This document shows positions 52,642 through 61,071 of a stretch of 64,000 nucleotides of DNA, piece by piece (position 1 is the first letter of the stretch; every line of letters begins with the position of its first letter). Source of the stretch: CAZLMG01 sp964560765. GTDB lineage: Bacteria > Bdellovibrionota_B > Oligoflexia > Oligoflexales > CAZLMG01. The translations under genes and the position numbers were made by a program. The stretch covers positions 41,992 to 105,991 of the forward strand of contig CAZLMG010000014.1 of NCBI GenBank assembly GCA_964560765.1. The letters are read 5' to 3'. The notes under the pieces were generated by a model. The model worked only from the letters and a program-made list of their open reading frames with translations, ran no database searches and was not told where the DNA came from.

Positions 52642-53037
52642 TTAGGGCATTTGAACTTCCAGCCATCGGATGATGAAGTCGCGTTCTGCTGCGGTCCAAT
52701 AGGAACTCGATGGTGGCATGGACTGCTCATCGCGAATCGTAGCGATTAAGCGAGCTAAGGAATCTTCGACGCCTGCGACGCCATGAACACTTTCCCAGCG
52801 CGTCAAGTCAACGCCTGCGGGTGCGCCGCCCTGAGGTGTTGGTCCGTGGCAAACACCACATGCTTTGTCGAGTATCGGCTTGGCAGACTCATAAGTTAGG
52901 GGTAGATGATTCAGATTCTTAGCTGGGGCATCGGGTGAAACGGCAGCCACCTGGCTCTCGGATGAGCCGCCGCCCGAGTCGTTGCATGCGCTGATCCAGC
53001 TGATTATGATGATAGCGGCTAATCGCTTTCGTTTCAC
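52642..53037 (-). CDS. c-type cytochrome lipoprotein
   Basis: A 131-residue lipoprotein (IIIISWISAC) with one haem motif, CGVCH (residues about 60-64), preceded by ESAKPILDKA, and a candidate Met ligand in EQSMPPSSSYW followed by the typical C-terminal helix AAERDFIIRWLEVQMP. This is the class of small monohaem cytochromes found as surface-anchored electron carriers or as planctomycete/Bdellovibrionota-type cytochromes with a MPP motif. The GTG start has AGGAG upstream. A second, odd haem-like lipoprotein gene lies just upstream (53096-53437). Confidence 0.85.
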   Translation of the reverse strand: MKRKRLAAIIIISWISACNDSGGGSSESQVAAVSPDAPAKNLNHLPLTYESAKPILDKACGVCHGPTPQGGAPAGVDLTRWESVHGVAGVEDSLARLIATIRDEQSMPPSSSYWTAAERDFIIRWLEVQMP

Positions 53038-53095
53038 GCGTCAACTCCTTTGACGTTCGCGACAGCGCATCATGCGCTGTACACTCATCGCTCGT

Positions 53096-53437
53096 TCACT
53101 GCAGGTTAGCGATGTAATTTAGAGCAGTCGCTTTTGCCTCGGCGCTCATAGTGATGCCAACCGGCATGGCGCCCGACTCGATTTGAGTTTTGATGACAAC
53201 TGCTGAGGCATCCACCATCGCTTGGTTATCGATGTAAACAGTTTCCGATGAGCCTTGCGAATGGCATGAGCTGCCAGAACAATACTTGGTAGCGACGACA
53301 TTAAACTGCGCAAATGTTGGCGATTCGATCAGCACATCGGCTGGATGTGTCTCGGTCGTTTCCTCCTCGGTGGCCGACTCAGTATCTCCGCAGGCGTTCA
53401 GCGCCAGGATTGCAAAGACGAAGGTTACAAGACGCAT
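53096..53437 (-). CDS. Cytochrome-like lipoprotein with CX4CH motif
   Basis: A 113-residue lipoprotein (MRLVTFVFAILALNAC). The motif YCSGSSCHSQG has four residues between the cysteines (CX4CH), not the usual two. The surrounding plan, AQFNVVATKYC before it and SGAMPVGITMSAEAKATALN with a Met ligand candidate and a final helix after it, resembles small cytochromes c. Thus either a CX4CH haem site, known in some tetrahaem c3 proteins, or a disulfide-bonded relative without haem. GAGGAG precedes the ATG at eight bases. It lies 58 bases upstream of the cytochrome gene ending at 52642. Confidence 0.6.
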   Translation of the reverse strand: MRLVTFVFAILALNACGDTESATEEETTETHPADVLIESPTFAQFNVVATKYCSGSSCHSQGSSETVYIDNQAMVDASAVVIKTQIESGAMPVGITMSAEAKATALNYIANLQ

Positions 53438-53565
53438 ATCGAGACTCCTCAATGAACTAAGTTTCATGCGTTCATAATCGGTACTATCTTGGTTTTTGTT
53501 AAAGATTTGAGTGGGTCTTGATTTTGGATTTCGCAAAATTTGCGAACTATTTGGTGCGTTGTCTG

Positions 53566-54411
53566 CTATCGGTCCGCTTCCAAATCTTTGAGTTTTTCGT
53601 TCAAAATGGCGATCGAATCAAACGACGAATCCTTAGGATCGCACTTTGCTCGCGCTGCAAAGGTGTTCAATGCTGTTGTTAGCTGTTCGAAATTCTTCAT
53701 GATCAGTTCAATTTTCTCAGCGGCGTGCTCGGGCTGTAAGATTCCACTTTTTAGCAGATGCTGGGTAATTTTTAGCGCCTGTAGTGGTGTATTCGCGAGA
53801 TCTCGTAGACTAAGGAAAATCTGCGTCAGATCATCGAGAGCTTTTTTTTCTGATTGTACTCTGATCAACTCACGCTCTAGTCTTATCGTTTTCAGACGGT
53901 GATAGTAGAGCACCGCTGCCAGAAACGCATAGATCAAAGTTATGAATGGCTCCTGTACCGACAGAGTTGAAACTCTGTCGGCTGGCAGGGCAAAGTAGTA
54001 AAGAAGGATTGGCGTCAGTCCGCAGAGGCCGATGAGGAGTGCCCCTAGCCACAGTGGATGGGCGGCAATCAAGCCGATTGTTAGCGCCAGGAGCTTTAAG
54101 CCCCCAAAAGCTTCAAAAGGATACACCGTACCGGCCAGCTGAAAGTTGGTGACGGTTGTGGAAATCAAAATCCCAAATGAGACGATCGAAATCAGGAGGG
54201 CGCTGAAAGCAGTGCGCACGTTCGTGTTTCGTCTGAGTGCTACATAGGCAATACTGCAGACAATCGCCGTTACCAACCAGTGCCACTGAGTCGACGCTCG
54301 CAAATACCAGCCCCCAAACGCAATGAGCGATGCAACTCCACAGATCATGGCGATGGCAGAGGCCGATTTCCTCGCCCGCATGCGCTCTGTTTCCAAGCAC
54401 ACAGGCTTCAT
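53566..54411 (-). CDS. Membrane pseudo-histidine-kinase (DHp-like helix without His and ATPase domain)
   Basis: A 281-residue protein with about six membrane helices (residues 18-170), then a coiled coil and a helical hairpin resembling a kinase dimerisation domain: FLSLRDLANTPLQALKITQH. At the place of the phosphoacceptor His the sequence has Arg203/Asp204, and no ATP-binding domain follows; the protein ends about 60 residues later. It thus cannot be a normal kinase, but could dimerise with one or bind a response regulator. Its start overlaps the response-regulator stop by four bases (ATGA), so the two genes are coupled. A degenerate sensor or a phosphatase-like partner is possible. Confidence 0.6.
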   Translation of the reverse strand: MKPVCLETERMRARKSASAIAMICGVASLIAFGGWYLRASTQWHWLVTAIVCSIAYVALRRNTNVRTAFSALLISIVSFGILISTTVTNFQLAGTVYPFEAFGGLKLLALTIGLIAAHPLWLGALLIGLCGLTPILLYYFALPADRVSTLSVQEPFITLIYAFLAAVLYYHRLKTIRLERELIRVQSEKKALDDLTQIFLSLRDLANTPLQALKITQHLLKSGILQPEHAAEKIELIMKNFEQLTTALNTFAARAKCDPKDSSFDSIAILNEKLKDLEADR

Positions 54412-54785
54412 AGTCTTCCCATAATCAGTTGGATCAACTCGTCTGCTGGCAGCGGCTTCTTCAAAACTTTGGCATCAGAAATGACTTCTCCTTGACTAGC
54501 AAGGTCGGCGTGGCTGGCATGTCCCGTCAGAAAATATATCGGTTTGGTATATCCCGCTGAGCGCAGCCAGTGATAGATATCAAGGCCACTGGGCTCACTT
54601 CTCCCTAAATTGATGTCAAGAATGGCTCGGTCCGATGCTAACGCTTGGTCTGATTGCAGTTGGACTTCACGGAGGCTGTGGGCAAGGATGGCTTGCCGAT
54701 GGCATACTGATTCTACAAAGTATCTAGTCAGTTCCAACAGCAGGGCGCTGTCGTCAACCAATAGAATGGATTCCCGCTGCCCCAT
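54408..54785 (-). CDS. Single-domain response regulator (receiver only)
   Basis: A 125-residue CheY-like receiver. The acidic pair Asp11-Asp12 (LLVDDS), phosphorylatable Asp57 (AILDINLG), Thr87 (FLTGHA) and Lys110 (VLKKPLP) are all present, so it should accept phosphate. It has no output domain and must act by protein binding. The ATG at 54785 (GGAT upstream) gives the normal receiver length; a TTG 13 codons earlier lacks a ribosome site. It is translated with the pseudo-kinase downstream, so its phosphodonor must be another kinase. Confidence 0.85.
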   Translation of the reverse strand: MGQRESILLVDDSALLLELTRYFVESVCHRQAILAHSLREVQLQSDQALASDRAILDINLGRSEPSGLDIYHWLRSAGYTKPIYFLTGHASHADLASQGEVISDAKVLKKPLPADELIQLIMGRL

Positions 54786-54888
54786 AAAATGATCCAGTGC
54801 TGACTTCGGGGAGGTGTAGGGCAATTTCGGAAGCTACCACGACCGGTGGTGGCGCACCACCGCATTTGCGCCAAATTTTGCTTATTTC

Positions 54889-55374
54889 TCAAAAACCGTT
54901 CGGTTCGAGGGTCTTTTCCATAGAGTGGCTCACGTACTGGTATCCAAGTTTTCGATACAAGGCGTGCGCGTTCTCATTGTAGGCAAAGACATGTAGCCCC
55001 ATTGCCTCGGCTCCCCATTGGACTGCTAGGGATTCAGCTGCCAGCATGGTGGCCTTTCCCAGCCCCTTTCCGCGAAACTCTGGGTGGAGCGCAATATCGT
55101 AAATATATGCCTTTTTAGGTGAAGACTTTGAGTTCACCCAAAGCCATAAGGTACCAATGGCCTCCTCGTCGGCGAGAACACTCAAAATATGATGGTCCGG
55201 AGTTGATACACCCGCAGGCAAGAGGTTGTGGCACGCTTCGGCTGATTTCGCCTGCGCCCCTTCTTCGTTCCAGCGCCCAGAACGCACATTCGACGCGGCG
55301 TAGTTGCGAATCGAGGCCTGCAGCCAGTTATCGAATTCAAACTCTGCTAGCTTTCGAAAGAAAATTTCAGGCAC
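54889..55374 (-). CDS. GNAT family N-acetyltransferase
   Basis: A 161-residue GNAT enzyme that would transfer an acetyl group from acetyl-CoA to an amine. Motif A is clear: AYIYDIALHPEFRGKGLGKA, with the R-x-x-G-x-G pyrophosphate loop. Motif B follows in GLHVFAYNENAHALYRKLGY, with the catalytic-type Tyr in the ALYRKLGY stretch. Substrate unknown. The GTG start at 55374 has GAGGAG seven bases upstream; the frame is open 15 codons further. It is divergent from the exported FAD/NAD-type gene (80 bases). Confidence 0.85.
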   Translation of the reverse strand: MPEIFFRKLAEFEFDNWLQASIRNYAASNVRSGRWNEEGAQAKSAEACHNLLPAGVSTPDHHILSVLADEEAIGTLWLWVNSKSSPKKAYIYDIALHPEFRGKGLGKATMLAAESLAVQWGAEAMGLHVFAYNENAHALYRKLGYQYVSHSMEKTLEPNGF

Positions 55375-55454
55375 GTCACTTGCTCCTCGATGCCAGAGGT
55401 CATAAAATACTGGAAACACGCAGTGGCGCAGAAAATCTTTGGCAAAGAGGATCT

Positions 55455-57665
55455 ATGTACTTACGTCGATGGTTACGTCGCAGTTTTGTCCTTTGGTCTT
55501 TTCTGTTCCTTGCCTTATCCCCAGCCACAGGTGATCCGAGCCACTGTAATACTCTGCCGAGTCTTTTGCGGGCACGCAACTTCTTCGAGTTCCTCGAAGC
55601 GCAACGCGCCAATGACCCCGTGTTTCGAGAATTGGTAGATTCCCAGCGGTTGCCGCAAGGAGCGTTGAACGATCTGTCTGCGACACGCGAGAAGCTGCTT
55701 GCATTTGCCAAGACCTTTGGCACGGATATATTAAACTTTGCGGCCAGTGCCGATCTGCGCGATCGGGGTCGGCAAGTCGCGTCCGTCCTGCAACGGTCAT
55801 TTGCCAGAGATCCGAGCAGCGCAGAGTTGCTCTTTGACTCGGTAACGTTGGGCAGTGGCGCGGCGGAAGTTATCGGCAGTATGACCTTAAAGGCGACGAA
55901 CGCCAAGGGCAAGCATCTTGCAATTGAGCTGAGCGACGCGGTGGCTTCGACATTCTCATTAGCAGGATCATCTTTTTCCATCAATAGCACCAATCGGCAG
56001 GATGTCTTTGGTCAGGACGTCGGCCCCGGCAGCGGCAACCTCAACCGCATTCCGAATGCCGCCCTTCAACTTCCGGATGTGGACCCGTTGCAGTGGCCAA
56101 CGGCTCTGCGGTTGGGAGAGGTATTTGCCATCAACCGCGCCTTTGGAGCTGGTGATATTCTGTTTAAACATGAGGTCATTGGGTTTGGCCGGGGCCGTAA
56201 TGGGGTTAGGTATGAAGTCCGGCTGCGAGACAACGAGACGGGCCGTCAATACTCTATCTTGGCAAACACAGTGGTTGCGACAAGCTTAGGCTTTCCGGTT
56301 GTGCCGTTTGATGATGTCGCGACACTCGCCAACATTGCTCGCGCTTGGGGGAGCAATACGACAAGTAACAATTTGGCGGAGTTGCGGCAGATTACCAATC
56401 AGCAGATCAAAGATCGAGCAGCGCGTGACGTACCGTTTGCGACGAATCAGCCGGTTCCAGGCGTCATTACCCTCACGGATTTCAATCGAATGGCGGCCTC
56501 AAGTCGCTACCCTGGTCAGCCATTTGTGAATCGCAAGGTCGTGATTGGGGGGTTCGGTGATTCAGGCAAAGTGAATGCGAGCTATTTGTCGGGCTTGGCC
56601 GATTCTTTGGGCTACGGCATGTCGGTCGCTCAGCTCGGACGACCGGAAACCATTTATGCAGTGGGTGAAAAAGCTAAAGATTGTATTGATTATATTCTGA
56701 ACAATCGGGTGCGCTATGCACTAGTAGCCGGTGCCATTAAAGCGGGCAAGATCGTGCCCGTGAATGGTAAGATCACGCAAATCAACAACGGCATTACTAC
56801 TGTCTTTACGGATACGGGAACGACGGAGATCGCAGCCGATATCAATATTTTAACGCCCGGATTCCGCTCCACATTTGGCGAGTTGTTGCAGGATATTCGC
56901 CCAGGATTGGCAAGGGAGCGTGCCGAGAACGATCCGCAACTTGAATTGGTAGAGGCCGACGTTCCAGGTCGTGGTCGTCGCGCTGTTGCCAAGAAGGTTC
57001 CAGGTGAAGAAATCTATTTGGCAGGAGCTGGCGCGAATTTGCCAGTAGGTCCGGACAACATCGCGGGTGTTTCGCAAAATAGTGTGTCGATCTTCATCAC
57101 GGGCCCGCGAACAGCGACGTTTTATGCGAATGCGATTTCGCCTTTGAATGGCGGATTCGCGCCCGTTGGCGAGGCAAGACCACCCTTAGTGAATTTGACG
57201 AATAGTTCGTCGCCTGACTCCGCTACTTTTGGACGGGATGTATCACAGCTCTTGCAGTTTCAGAATACCCGTCCTTTGTCTGAAGCCGATCAGGCGAAAT
57301 TCATGCTTGCCATGCTGCGCTTTGCCAGTCTGCCAGGCTATCGATTTGCAGCCGTGGCATCGGGGGCGCCATCTACGGGCAATAATCCTGTCGTCAGTTT
57401 TTCCTTTCAGTTAGAAGGCAATAGCATCAGGATGCGGGTTCTGAAGGCACCCGGGAGTGTAGTGGCTGGAGAGGAATGGCTGGCCCGTCTGGATCGTGAG
57501 ACCTTGCAGTTCATGATTCAAATTCTTAAGGTGCGGAACAATATCCAAGTCGAGATTCCTCTGGTGCTGGTCACTCAGCCCGGCACTCCTGGTCAACCGT
57601 CGGGAGGTTCACGACTACAGCCTGACCTGGATGCCTTGCGCAGTCGAGTATGGATCAATTTTTAG
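55455..57665 (+). CDS. Exported FAD/NAD(P)-binding-type protein
   Basis: A 736-residue protein with signal peptide (RSFVLWSFLFLALSPATG). An N-terminal region (30-130) is unrecognised. A Rossmann-type block lies around residues 360-380: RKVVIGGFGDSGKVNASYL, then YAVGEKAKDCIDYI, GKITQINNGITTVFTDTGTT and DINILTPGF, and a later EEIYLAGAGANLPVG. This is the layout of pyridine-nucleotide-disulfide-oxidoreductase-like FAD proteins, with two dinucleotide folds and a closing GAGAN block. A redox-active CxxC is not seen. Export of such a fold is unusual, as FAD enzymes normally need Tat export. The ATG at 55455 has GAGG upstream; about 110 codons of open frame before it run against the GNAT gene and are not used. 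Confidence 0.65.
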   Translation: MYLRRWLRRSFVLWSFLFLALSPATGDPSHCNTLPSLLRARNFFEFLEAQRANDPVFRELVDSQRLPQGALNDLSATREKLLAFAKTFGTDILNFAASADLRDRGRQVASVLQRSFARDPSSAELLFDSVTLGSGAAEVIGSMTLKATNAKGKHLAIELSDAVASTFSLAGSSFSINSTNRQDVFGQDVGPGSGNLNRIPNAALQLPDVDPLQWPTALRLGEVFAINRAFGAGDILFKHEVIGFGRGRNGVRYEVRLRDNETGRQYSILANTVVATSLGFPVVPFDDVATLANIARAWGSNTTSNNLAELRQITNQQIKDRAARDVPFATNQPVPGVITLTDFNRMAASSRYPGQPFVNRKVVIGGFGDSGKVNASYLSGLADSLGYGMSVAQLGRPETIYAVGEKAKDCIDYILNNRVRYALVAGAIKAGKIVPVNGKITQINNGITTVFTDTGTTEIAADINILTPGFRSTFGELLQDIRPGLARERAENDPQLELVEADVPGRGRRAVAKKVPGEEIYLAGAGANLPVGPDNIAGVSQNSVSIFITGPRTATFYANAISPLNGGFAPVGEARPPLVNLTNSSSPDSATFGRDVSQLLQFQNTRPLSEADQAKFMLAMLRFASLPGYRFAAVASGAPSTGNNPVVSFSFQLEGNSIRMRVLKAPGSVVAGEEWLARLDRETLQFMIQILKVRNNIQVEIPLVLVTQPGTPGQPSGGSRLQPDLDALRSRVWINF

Positions 57666-57677
57666 AAGGTATATATC

Positions 57678-60266
57678 TTACGCCCCGTTGGTTGCGTACT
57701 TAAATAGGGTGACGTTTTCAACTTCGCCACCGGCACCGATATCTTGACAGTTCAATGTTCCCGTCGATGGGTTGGTTGCGGGGATGATCGATCCGTGTCC
57801 CTGATAGGCACCAATATTTGGCGAGATCAGACAATGCTCGTTTGACTCACATAGCCCGTTATCATTGCCGATGCCATCGCTTATAATCTCGATGGCATGG
57901 CGCAAGAAGGTCGTGGATGTTGTAGTTGTCCAAGTATGCTCAATGTAATTTGTCGAACCGGGGCAGCCCAACCGATTGCGCATGACCGAATCCGTGGCCG
58001 TGATGCGCCAGTCAAATTTACCGCACGATGATGTGCTCGAACAGCGCCCAGACGTGCTGGTCGTTTCCTGAAAGTTGCTGGCTTCAGCTGCCCACGGGCC
58101 AGCTTTGCCCCAAGTGGAGTGCCAGGGCAAATCTAGCCACGCCGTTCCGGACATATTGGTATACATGGTAAATGAAGAGGCGTTCGGTCCCCCGACGATG
58201 GAGTTCAGGGAGTTGTCCGTTGCGTGCCGGGTGAACTGACCTGTCGTCACGTTAGTGTCCTCAGCACAACCTACGTCACCAAAATTGACGCCAGTAGCTC
58301 CAGAGACAAGGCAGTTACTAGAATTGGAGTGCAGCAGCAACTTGCCATGGATGAGTACGTTGGTGTCATTCGATGACTTGATGGCGTAGTTTCCTGACTT
58401 GGTGGCCAGCAGGTCATAGATGTTCAAATTTGAAGCTTCGTTGCTGTACAGCCCGTAATTCCTGTTGGCTGGCATGGCGACATTTGCCAGCGTTACCTTG
58501 TCGTTGCCTGGATTTACGCTGATTGCAGACTTTGCTGAGGTGGCGTCGTTGAGCGAAAGGGTTACTTGTCCGACAAGGGACGAATTCGCGCTCGAACTTC
58601 CCGAAAGATTAATGCCATCGTAGTGACTTGAGTTGACCATAGCGTCCATGACAATGTTGTCGTTGCCGCTGATATTGACCCCGTCAAATCCAGAATTCAT
58701 GACACGCAAACCAACAAACCAATTGCCCGACGATTGGACTTGGACGCCATTTGACGCAGAGTCGGTGACTCGTAGGTGATAGAAGCGGTTGTGCGGACTC
58801 GTAGCCGAGACAAAAACGCCATCGGATTGAGTGGCTGCAACTGCTGACTGCGTGAAGTGGCTGTGTGCGGTATTTCCGATGTAAATGCCCTTCATTGAGC
58901 CGCTTGTGGTTCCGATGACAGTCGATCGATGAACCCGGACATAGCGCCCCCCACTGATGGCGAGGCCAAAGTTCTGATTGTTGTCGCCTGTAAGCTTTGC
59001 TTCAATCCACAGTCTGTGTGCTGTGCCAAAGACAATACAATTCTCAGGTCCTGAAACCACGCTGCAGTTCTCATTGGCCCCAGTAGCATTGATGGCATTC
59101 CCTCCTAGCATGACGAGGGCGACACCGTTGGCCGATATGAGTCGGGGGGTGGCAATCGAAGAGGTGCTGACGTAGATTGTTTCCGCTACGTCGAGGTCGG
59201 TAGTCACTGACAGGTCCCCGAAAGGATTGTCCCACCAGGTGGTGAGAGGCGAGCTGGCTGTGGATCCTGAAGCCGTCACGGTCACTGAATTTGCCCTAAA
59301 TCCCGAGCCATCGGCCGTGATGAGTTCGCCCAAGCTTTTTTCTGGTTTCAGCCTAGACACAAAGGTTGCCGTCCCAGAGCCGTTCCTGCATTTCCACTCA
59401 AAGGCGTTCAGATAATCTGCAGCGGTGAGGCCTTCGCAGCTGCTGACGCCGGTAACGACCACTTTGCGAACTTCTCCAGCGTGTTGGCATCCCGCATCAC
59501 TCTCAGTGACGCAGGCTTGATCACTCGTTGCCTTTACATAGCTGTTCCAATTGGTGCCATTATTGGCAAAGTAGGGAACTACCTGTACGGATGAGGGCAA
59601 AGAAACCGATGTCCCAGAAGTTTGTTCGACATTGGCTGTTATTGTTTCTGCGGCCTTTGCTGCTTCTGCAGCGGACTTTGTTTGGGGCTCATTATTCGTG
59701 ATTACGGAGACCTCTTCCTTGGGTGGTTCGATCTCCAGCCAAACCGCTTGATAGTTACCATAACCAATCGGGCGAAAGAGAACGGCGCCGTCTTTCATGG
59801 TCAATTTTGATTTTGGTAGCATGCCCAGCAAGAAAGTCCCGTCTGATTGTCGAACCAGATAGACAACAGCGAGGTGCACTAAAGATCCAGACAGGCGTAG
59901 CGCTGATTGAGAGATGGCTAGCGATAACTCTAGTTGGCCGGCGATCGTGGGGTTGAACTCTTGATTGCCATCGAAGTTGAGAGAGGGAGAGGCCTCTTCA
60001 AACCGTCCATAAATGCCTAGTTCTGTAAGATTCCCCGTTTCGATGACGAGAGCGCCGGGAGCAAGAGCTGCCTCGAAGCCTGAGTCCTTGAGTGACTTGC
60101 TCATACGTAAGCTGGCACCGGTTTCATCGTCAGCAACCAACTCGGTCAGTTGGTCATCACCGCCTTGTGTTTGTCGATCATTCTTGGAGGAGAGGCTTGT
60201 TGTTAGCAATGCACAGCTGCCGTTGAAGATTCCGACAGCTATCAGAGCCGCCATTCGTGGACTCAT
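57678..60266 (-). CDS. Lipoprotein with right-handed parallel beta-helix
   Basis: An 862-residue lipoprotein (GIFNGSC lipobox). Residues about 40-190 form a beta domain like that of other lipoproteins here (ALAPGALVIETGNLTELGIY). A middle region with paired cysteines follows. About residues 360-700 show repeated short units with G-I/V and N at fixed steps: MKGIYIGNTAHSHF, SDGVFVSATSPHNRF, SNGVQVQSSGNWFVGL, FDGVNISGNDNIVMDA and YDGINLSGSSSANSS, typical of PbH1 parallel beta-helices (polysaccharide lyases, adhesins, CASH domains). A Cys-rich end follows. The function is probably polysaccharide binding or cleavage at the cell surface. GGAG precedes the ATG at eight bases. Confidence 0.75.
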   Translation of the reverse strand: MSPRMAALIAVGIFNGSCALLTTSLSSKNDRQTQGGDDQLTELVADDETGASLRMSKSLKDSGFEAALAPGALVIETGNLTELGIYGRFEEASPSLNFDGNQEFNPTIAGQLELSLAISQSALRLSGSLVHLAVVYLVRQSDGTFLLGMLPKSKLTMKDGAVLFRPIGYGNYQAVWLEIEPPKEEVSVITNNEPQTKSAAEAAKAAETITANVEQTSGTSVSLPSSVQVVPYFANNGTNWNSYVKATSDQACVTESDAGCQHAGEVRKVVVTGVSSCEGLTAADYLNAFEWKCRNGSGTATFVSRLKPEKSLGELITADGSGFRANSVTVTASGSTASSPLTTWWDNPFGDLSVTTDLDVAETIYVSTSSIATPRLISANGVALVMLGGNAINATGANENCSVVSGPENCIVFGTAHRLWIEAKLTGDNNQNFGLAISGGRYVRVHRSTVIGTTSGSMKGIYIGNTAHSHFTQSAVAATQSDGVFVSATSPHNRFYHLRVTDSASNGVQVQSSGNWFVGLRVMNSGFDGVNISGNDNIVMDAMVNSSHYDGINLSGSSSANSSLVGQVTLSLNDATSAKSAISVNPGNDKVTLANVAMPANRNYGLYSNEASNLNIYDLLATKSGNYAIKSSNDTNVLIHGKLLLHSNSSNCLVSGATGVNFGDVGCAEDTNVTTGQFTRHATDNSLNSIVGGPNASSFTMYTNMSGTAWLDLPWHSTWGKAGPWAAEASNFQETTSTSGRCSSTSSCGKFDWRITATDSVMRNRLGCPGSTNYIEHTWTTTTSTTFLRHAIEIISDGIGNDNGLCESNEHCLISPNIGAYQGHGSIIPATNPSTGTLNCQDIGAGGEVENVTLFKYATNGA

Positions 60267-60464
60267 CGACTCATCTCCAAAGTTTGATTCGGCCAGAATG
60301 TATCGCTGAAATGCAATGCCGATATTGGGAAATGATTCACAAACTGGCTCTCCAAGCGATCGGACTTTGCCGCAAAATCTTGAGCATGAGACAAGCTAAG
60401 GCCCAGAACCGATGAGCTTTCAGCGGGTTATGACTCTGCTACACCTTCACCACTGCAACACCTT

Positions 60465-61064
60465 CGATCATTTAAGAAATTGCCGCGCGAAACTTCGTTC
60501 TAGCACTCATACCTTCGCCAAGCGTTTCCGCATCGTTTCCGGTCATTTGATTCCGATGGCATCGTCGATCATAACTTGATAGTTGCTGGTCCGCAGCTGG
60601 ATGGCCCCAAAAGGACTGATGGTGCGCGCGAAGTCGATAGCTGCGAGCAAGAGATCGCGCGTCGTTTGACCGCCGTACTTCTTGGTGGCCTGCCAGGCAA
60701 TTATGGCTTGCGAGCGATTGTCGATGATGGATTGAATGAAGCACTTGGTTCCGTCGGTCAGTGTGATGATGGATTGATCAAGGTGCCATCATCTCATTGA
60801 TGGTCGTCACATCCTTGGGCGTCAACTTCTGTGGATTCGAACGTGGGCAAGAGGTGTGATCATCAAGATCGCACCCTCGCGCTAGGCGCTTCCAGCGATG
60901 AAATCGATCAAGAGAGAGTTGAATGCTTGCAACGCACGCGGATGTGGCGCAGTGCTGGACGGCCTCTTTAATGAGGCTAAGCAGCGCCGACTTGGCGCCA
61001 GAATTGTCCGGAGGCGAAGCACGCCAAGTTTCGCCACCTATTGAGAGGTTGATGGCGCCAATAT
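60465..61064 (-). pseudogene. Eroded DDE/rve-type transposase remnant
   Basis: Read on the minus strand in shifting frames, the segment gives pieces typical of an integrase-core transposase. The first is an N-terminal helix-turn-helix region (CDLDDHTSCPRSNPQKLTPK, then DVTTINEMM) at about 60783-61064. The next is a core strand DGTKCFIQSIIDNRSQAIIA then WQATKKYG at about 60550-60760, corresponding to the DGT-x-x-x-x-x-x-x-IDN-x-S-x-x-I-x-AW block. The last is a possible C-terminal tail near 60480-60530. Stops and frame changes separate them and the central part is missing. No terminal inverted repeats could be seen. It lies between two large lipoprotein genes and is a dead relic. Confidence 0.65.
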
Positions 61065-61071
61065 GAGCATT

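Noticed and set aside
52642..53437. MauG-type or multihaem cytochrome operon
   Set aside because: Each protein has a single haem-like motif and small size, and no maturation or peroxidase gene is adjacent.
55119..55454. N-terminal extension of the FAD/NAD-type protein frame
   Set aside because: It is antisense to the GNAT gene; the ATG at 55455 has a ribosome site and a signal peptide.
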